From assembly GCF_003952385.1 (NCBI RefSeq), contig NZ_CP034444.1, positions 1,922,001 through 1,986,000 on the forward strand: a stretch of DNA of 64,000 nucleotides, read 5' to 3'. Under the pieces are notes generated by a model that was not told where the DNA came from, did not search any database, and saw only the letters and a program-made list of their open reading frames with translations. Source of the DNA: Mesorhizobium sp. M1D.F.Ca.ET.043.01.1.1 (lineage in GTDB: Bacteria > Pseudomonadota > Alphaproteobacteria > Rhizobiales > Rhizobiaceae). Below, in pieces: positions 60,327-64,000 of this stretch (positions within the stretch are counted from its first letter, which is position 1; every line of letters starts with the position of its first letter). A program made the translations under genes and the position numbers.

Positions 60327-60440
60327 GAGCAATTCCAGGAAAGATGTGTGCGGCTTTCCTGGAAAAGCCGTAGCGCTTTTCCTTGGGAATTACGTCCAAA
60401 CAAAGAGTGGAGCAGTTCGCAGTTCCGTGAGACCGCGCCC
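60327..60440 (-). repeat. Dispersed ~100-bp repeat, degenerate inverted copy
   Basis: Read on the minus strand it keeps CACTCTTTGTTTGGACG, TAATTCC, GGAAA..CC and TTTCCTGGAATTGCTCC, but the palindrome is eroded (GAACTGC and GCAGTTC-like arms) and the spacing is altered. It fills the gap between the regulator stop codon and the arabinofuranosidase promoter. Confidence 0.6.
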
Positions 60441-61367
60441 TTAGGCCTTCAGCAGGCGCAGAACGATGTCGTTGCTGTAGTTGCCGAAGCCGCTGCCGAA
60501 GATGTTTATGCCGCCGGGGTGACGCGCACCTTCCTTCACGCCGATTCGTATCCGGATCGAGCGGTGCCGCTCGAGCTCCAGATCCGCCAGCGAGCATTTG
60601 GACACCTTGTCGTTGTTGCGATAGGTGCCGTCGTCCGTGACGCGCCAGTGTGCGAGGTCGCCATACTGCGATCCGGCCAGCTTCCACCAGCCAGGCGTAT
60701 GCTTGCCGCGCTTGTCGCCATAGTCGGCCGGCGCCGTCCAGGTATCTATCTCGTGTCCGTTGATCGCGACCGTGATGTCCGATGGCCAATCCTTCGATGT
60801 GCCCGGCACCTCGGACGAAAGCTCCATCGCCAGTTCCAACCCGCCGACTTTGGCATGAGCAAGCGTCGCATTGTTGGGAAACTGGTATTCGACGAAGCCG
60901 CGCGTGAACCACAGCAGCCCGGCCCGCATACGGTCGGGATCGAGGAAGGTGTCTGGCACATCGAGAAGTCCGATGACGCCGTCCTTTGAACACAGGCCGC
61001 AGGGAGCGGAAACTTCGCATCTTGTATAGAGCCCAAGCGGCATCGCCACTTCTATGACGCCTAGATCCTGCGCCGGGGTGCGGTCTTTAAAGACGACAAC
61101 CAACTCGGAGAAGGTCGAATAGCAGACCTTCTGGCTTCCCTTGCGCGCCTTCTGTGATTTCGTCTCGATCAAACCGACATCGACAAGAACCTGAATGTTT
61201 GCGGAAATCGTCGATTGCGGAAGACCCAGTTCTTCGGCCACTTGATTGACGTTTTTCGGCCCCTTGCGGTGCAGCAGATCGAGAATCCGGACCCGGACCT
61301 CGCTCGCGAGGCTCTTCAACAAGTCGAGCCGCTCAAGCGGATCGACAACCATGATTTCATTCGACAT
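60441..61367 (-). CDS. ArsR-type winged-helix regulator with large C-terminal domain
   Basis: The protein is 308 residues from MSNEIMVVDPLERLD. The N-terminal winged helix (about 12-85) reads LASEVRVRILDLLHRKGPKN then VNQVAEELGLPQSTISANIQV, with the recognition helix around STISANIQ. The C-terminal 220 residues are beta-rich with many Trp and Gly (PADYGDKRGKHTPGWWKLAG, SQYGDLAHWRVTDDG) and look like a carbohydrate-binding jelly-roll. A Cys cluster, CEVSAPCGLCSKDG, lies between. This plan occurs in regulators beside sugar-uptake operons of rhizobia, so it probably senses an arabinoside and represses or activates the cassette. A palindrome lies about 30 bp upstream of its own start. Confidence 0.85.
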   Translation of the reverse strand: MSNEIMVVDPLERLDLLKSLASEVRVRILDLLHRKGPKNVNQVAEELGLPQSTISANIQVLVDVGLIETKSQKARKGSQKVCYSTFSELVVVFKDRTPAQDLGVIEVAMPLGLYTRCEVSAPCGLCSKDGVIGLLDVPDTFLDPDRMRAGLLWFTRGFVEYQFPNNATLAHAKVGGLELAMELSSEVPGTSKDWPSDITVAINGHEIDTWTAPADYGDKRGKHTPGWWKLAGSQYGDLAHWRVTDDGTYRNNDKVSKCSLADLELERHRSIRIRIGVKEGARHPGGINIFGSGFGNYSNDIVLRLLKA

Positions 61368-61395
61368 ATGGCCCCGCACTCGTCACACGGGGTTA

Positions 61396-61416
61396 TGTAT
61401 CAGCAGATCAGATACA
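61396..61416. promoter_or_regulatory. Candidate operator at the regulator promoter
   Basis: TGTATC (61396-61401) and GATACA (61411-61416) form a perfect six-base inverted repeat with a nine-base centre. The right part contains ATCAGATA, the exact reverse complement of TATCTGAT at 58703. It lies 29 bp upstream of the regulator start, the position expected for autoregulation. Confidence 0.5.
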
Positions 61417-61610
61417 AATAAAGACGCGTTATGAATTGAACCGCCTAGCTGACATATGCTTCGCAGCGACTTCGTCATCAAGCAGTTGATCAGCACGGCC
61501 ACCATGGCGGCGCAGTCGCCTGCCTTGACCAGAAAAACGCAAACAGCCGCAACTTCTGCAGCCTGAAGTCAGAAATTATATTATAAATTCATGGCTTTAT
61601 CGGAAAGCCA

Positions 61611-61720
61611 GATGGTACCGTTGGCTGGGATCGGGTAGTTGCCTATACCATTGTTTTTGCTTCAGTTTTTCCTTTTCGGCGTCCTATTTGTATCACAATA
61701 GGCGTCACAGATTGTAGCAC
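61611..61720 (+). repeat. Right imperfect direct repeat (~110 bp)
   Basis: It starts GATGGTACCGTTGGCTGG and GATC, then CATTGTTTTTGC, and ends TATTTGTATCACAATAGG, CACAG, TTGTAGCAC. It is the same orientation as 53761-53868 and 7.85 kb from it. Like the left copy it lies in an A/T-rich stretch. Confidence 0.7.
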
Positions 61721-62263
61721 CCTCGCAGTTGGCGATTGCCGCTGCTTAGGCCTAAGGCATCGACAATCCACCGCGCAACGTCGAGGCGGCTCCGTGCTTC
61801 TTGGTTGATTCAGGCTTTCCCACCCTGCGTATGGCTATTTTGCAACGTCCCGACGATCGATAGGCCGGGTCGTTGCGATGGATTTGGTGGGCCCGGAGGA
61901 TGTACTCAAGCCGCTGATTTTATTGTCTTTTTCGCGGGCATAAATCGAGAGCTTCCCGTATCGTTCCAAATGGTTCCGCGGCTCATTCAGCCTGAAGCCC
62001 CCGACGTGCCAGGGATTTCCACAACGTCTGTCCCAATGTTGGCTGCGCCAACTACCCTGGCTCTCGCTTGTGCCAACGGCAATGTTGGGCCGGTAGCGGA
62101 TAGCCCGCTGTTGGAGTGTTCAACGAGAAGCGGACACACCGCCGGTGGAAGCCTAGGGTGGAAGTGGCCTTAGCGCCCGTATGGAACGTCCGATGTTGGG
62201 ATATCCGGTTCGACAACTGGCTGCGAGTTCGGAGTTTGGTCGACTGCTGAGGCTTGCTCTCTT
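61721..62263. other. Intergenic region between cassette edge and CBASS locus
   Basis: About 540 bp with no gene I can support. A 145-codon frame at 61736-62173 has unusual composition for the genome (many Pro, Cys and Arg without any domain pattern), no ribosome-binding site, and looks accidental or decayed. Confidence 0.45.
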
Positions 62264-63261
62264 CTAAGGAAGTGGTTTTCTATGTTTGTAAAAGGTCGGT
62301 CTGATCGGTTGGTGGTCCAACATCGCGAGGATCTCGGCGCTACCCCCAAACTGCTGGTGAACGCCATCTGCCATCCCAAGTAGTGTCTCCCGTCGTTTCT
62401 TTGAGGCTATGTCAAGCCCGAGATCAGAACTCTGTTCCAGGCCCGGCTTGTCATCCATCCTCAGATGGCGGCCACCGAGCCGGTGCCGAGCCATGACATC
62501 GACGAGTTGCTGCTGGGACGAAAAAATCATCGAGATCAATCGCTGGTTCTTCATCCATGAACTCGCGCCGAAATTGCCTCCAAGCGAAGTTGGCAAAGAG
62601 AACCCGGTCGTGATGGTGCCGATGCTTAACACCCGAATGTCGTCGATTTCTATCCCAAGGAAATGAGTGGCTTCATGGATCGCACAAAGGTCCGGTGTAT
62701 TCGCCACTACGCCGCCGTCGACGAAGTAACTCGCACCGATTTTGGCCATCGGAAAGAAGGTCGGCGCCGCCGAGGTCGCCATGGCCACGTCGATCGCCTT
62801 GACCTTGTAGTCGTTGATAAAGTTGGGGTGGTGCGCGGTTTTGAATAACTGCACACTGCCTTTTGTCATGTTGACCGTGGGGACCAGAAGACGCGTCTTG
62901 GCGTCGCCTATCAATGTGTCCGCACCTACTACGGCCTCGATAGCCTTACGAAGTTCGGTCCCATCGTACCTGGGCTTTACGATCCCCCGAAGGAACCGCC
63001 AGGAGTTCCTGATTGGTTCCGAGTTGGTTCGCCTCTAGTGAAAATGTCCTCGCCTTTTTCCTCGAAGACGTCCCGAATTTCCTTAGCCGGTTTTCCGAGC
63101 GCCAAGCCGATTGCGATAATGCCACCGATGGACGTTCCAGCGATCAAGTCGAAGCACTCGCCAATTGGCCTCCCGGCTTGCTCCTCGAGCTTGGAGAAAA
63201 TGTGCGTCGAGAACAGCCCGCGATAGCCTCCGCCGCTCAGGGCAAGAATCTGAAATGGCAT
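62264..63261 (-). pseudogene. capV: CapV-like patatin phospholipase (CBASS effector), frameshifted
   Basis: Two adjoining minus-strand frames together give one patatin-like protein of about 330 residues. The first (63261 down to about 63000) starts MPFQILALSGGGYRGLFSTH and has LIAGTSIGGIIA, the oxyanion loop and the GxSxG nucleophile Ser. The second continues WRFLRGIVKPRYDG, LIGDAKTRLLVPTV and FVDGGVVANTP, with the DGG of the catalytic Asp. They are joined by a one-base frame change near 63000-63035; no single frame crosses it. In CBASS the enzyme is switched on by a cyclic dinucleotide and destroys the inner membrane of infected cells. Here it is either inactivated, misread or recoded. It is divergent from the CD-NTase gene. 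Confidence 0.8.
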
Positions 63262-63419
63262 CTCTTTCCCTGCACTCGGCTTCTCGTTTATCCGTGGAGA
63301 AGAAGCCTATGTTCGTAATATGTTCTTCATAGATGCCGCGGATCCGAGTAAGATTAACCAACGATTCGGGTTCCTTCGCAATCGATCCATCAGACGATCG
63401 CCGACAGTGGGGTTCACCT

Positions 63420-64000
63420 TTGGCAAATGTATCGAAACTGCTCCATACGACCACCGACCCGGAGACATTTCTGGAGAACCTGACGCTCGACACGTCGGAC
63501 GTCGAGAAGCTTCGAGAGGCGCGTCTTTATGTCCGGGCTTTTCTCAAGGAATGGTTCGCCGCGCGGAGTCGGCAGGGGCTGGGCTTCGTGATCGAACCCA
63601 GATTCTTCACTCAAGGGAGCGTATCCTACAAAACCATCAATTATCCGATCTATGTGCCCAAGCAGCAGATGGACATGGACGATGGGTGCTATCTGCCACT
63701 TAACTTCGTGCGCGGTGCTCAGCCGAGCGACGCGGCAACCCTCTTCTTCGCATTCATCGATGAAGCGCTGCGCCATCTAGCGAAGGAAAAGGGCTGGCGA
63801 TTCGTCGAGAAACCGACGTGTTGCCGGCTCGTCATCGCAGATGACGCTCACGTGGACATTCCCCTATACGCCATTCCCGACCGAGAATTTCAAACGCTGG
63901 AAAAGGCGGCGCATGCCAGCGCTGACATGGTCACTAAGCGGATGGCGGCCGGGGACACGGCACTGAAGTGGGAGGACCTTCCGGCCGACAGTGTCCTATT
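63420..64000 (+). CDS. dncV: DncV-like CD-NTase (CBASS cyclic dinucleotide synthase), 3' end cut
   Basis: The frame is open to the window end, giving 193 residues. I start it at TTG 63420 (ANVSKLLHTTTDPETF) with GTGGGG upstream; an in-frame ATG at 63333 is the alternative. EPRFFTQGSVSYKTINYP holds the GS motif, QMDMDDGCYLPLNF the paired metal Asp, and HVDIPLYAIPDREFQ the third Asp. The same three phrases, in the same order, occur in Vibrio cholerae DncV, which makes cyclic GMP-AMP. KGWRFVEKPTCCRLVI also parallels DncV. The active site appears complete. It should sense phage infection, and its product would activate CapV. Any cap2 and cap3 genes would lie beyond the window. Confidence 0.88.
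   Translation, partial: MANVSKLLHTTTDPETFLENLTLDTSDVEKLREARLYVRAFLKEWFAARSRQGLGFVIEPRFFTQGSVSYKTINYPIYVPKQQMDMDDGCYLPLNFVRGAQPSDAATLFFAFIDEALRHLAKEKGWRFVEKPTCCRLVIADDAHVDIPLYAIPDREFQTLEKAAHASADMVTKRMAAGDTALKWEDLPADSVL

Noticed and set aside
58755..60989. 744-codon plus-strand frame across abfA and the regulator gene
   Set aside because: It runs antisense to a GH51 enzyme with both catalytic Glu and to a clear winged-helix regulator, and crosses a dispersed repeat. No start signal.
61736..62173. 145-codon frame between the cassette and the CBASS locus
   Set aside because: Composition unlike the surrounding genes, no ribosome-binding site and no domain pattern.
62264..64000. Toxin-antitoxin or restriction system at the right end
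   Set aside because: The GGGYRG, GTSIGG and DGG set is patatin-like, and the plus-strand protein matches DncV motifs, so CBASS explains both better.
1..64000. CRISPR arrays, tRNA or rRNA genes, and transposases
   Set aside because: No regularly spaced repeats with unique spacers, no cloverleaf or rRNA sequence, and no DDE or tyrosine-recombinase motif were seen by eye on either strand.

Overview
The window reads as chromosomal DNA of a Mesorhizobium-like alphaproteobacterium (order Hyphomicrobiales). The evidence is high G+C with strong G/C third-position bias, a DUF768 protein (a family I associate mainly with Mesorhizobium), an alphaproteobacterial-type GshA, DUF1127 and DUF937 proteins, several palindromic intergenic repeats of rhizobial type, and dense ABC transporters and nucleotide cyclases. 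I see no tRNA, rRNA, transposase or CRISPR array.

Region by region. 1-13.4 kb is mostly core or housekeeping: a cut PPP-type phosphatase, a glutamine amidotransferase-like protein, rsmE, gshA, a DUF937 protein with near-identical 93-bp internal repeats, a DUF1127/LysR divergent pair, a CHASE4-type GGDEF-EAL protein, xseA and a P1-family peptidase. 14.0-20.7 kb holds a heterodimeric ABC exporter, decayed coding remnants and an MscS-type channel. 21.1-33.2 kb is a glycan-flavoured neighbourhood: three coupled glycosyltransferases, a methyltransferase, a 904-residue ABC exporter-like protein whose ATPase has lost almost every catalytic residue and carries an insert of about 270 residues, a stand-alone cyclic-nucleotide-binding protein, a metallo-beta-lactamase-fold hydrolase, a deacetylase/glycosyltransferase pair and a DUF3095 cyclase-like protein. 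33.5-53.7 kb adds three class III cyclases of different architecture, a four-gene oligopeptide-type ABC importer, a GNAT acetyltransferase, a 461-residue unknown and a 974-residue fusion of a family-2 glycosyltransferase, a NodS-like methyltransferase and a NodB-like deacetylase.

53.7-61.7 kb looks like an acquired cassette: a sugar ABC importer, a GH51 alpha-N-arabinofuranosidase and an ArsR-type regulator, bounded by two imperfect direct repeats of about 110 bp and sharing TATC[CT]GA-type palindromes in three promoter regions. From 62.2 kb to the window end lies the start of a CBASS anti-phage locus: a frameshifted patatin-like CapV effector, divergent from a DncV-like CD-NTase that runs off the end.

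Two themes stand out. The first is nucleotide signalling: four class III or cyclase-like proteins, a cyclic-nucleotide sensor, a GGDEF-EAL protein and a CD-NTase in 64 kb. The second is surface-glycan or lipid-glycan handling, with five single-domain glycosyltransferases, two deacetylases, methyltransferases and the pseudo-ABC exporter. The physical association of the catalytically dead ABC protein with a cyclic-nucleotide sensor is the best candidate for an undescribed system.
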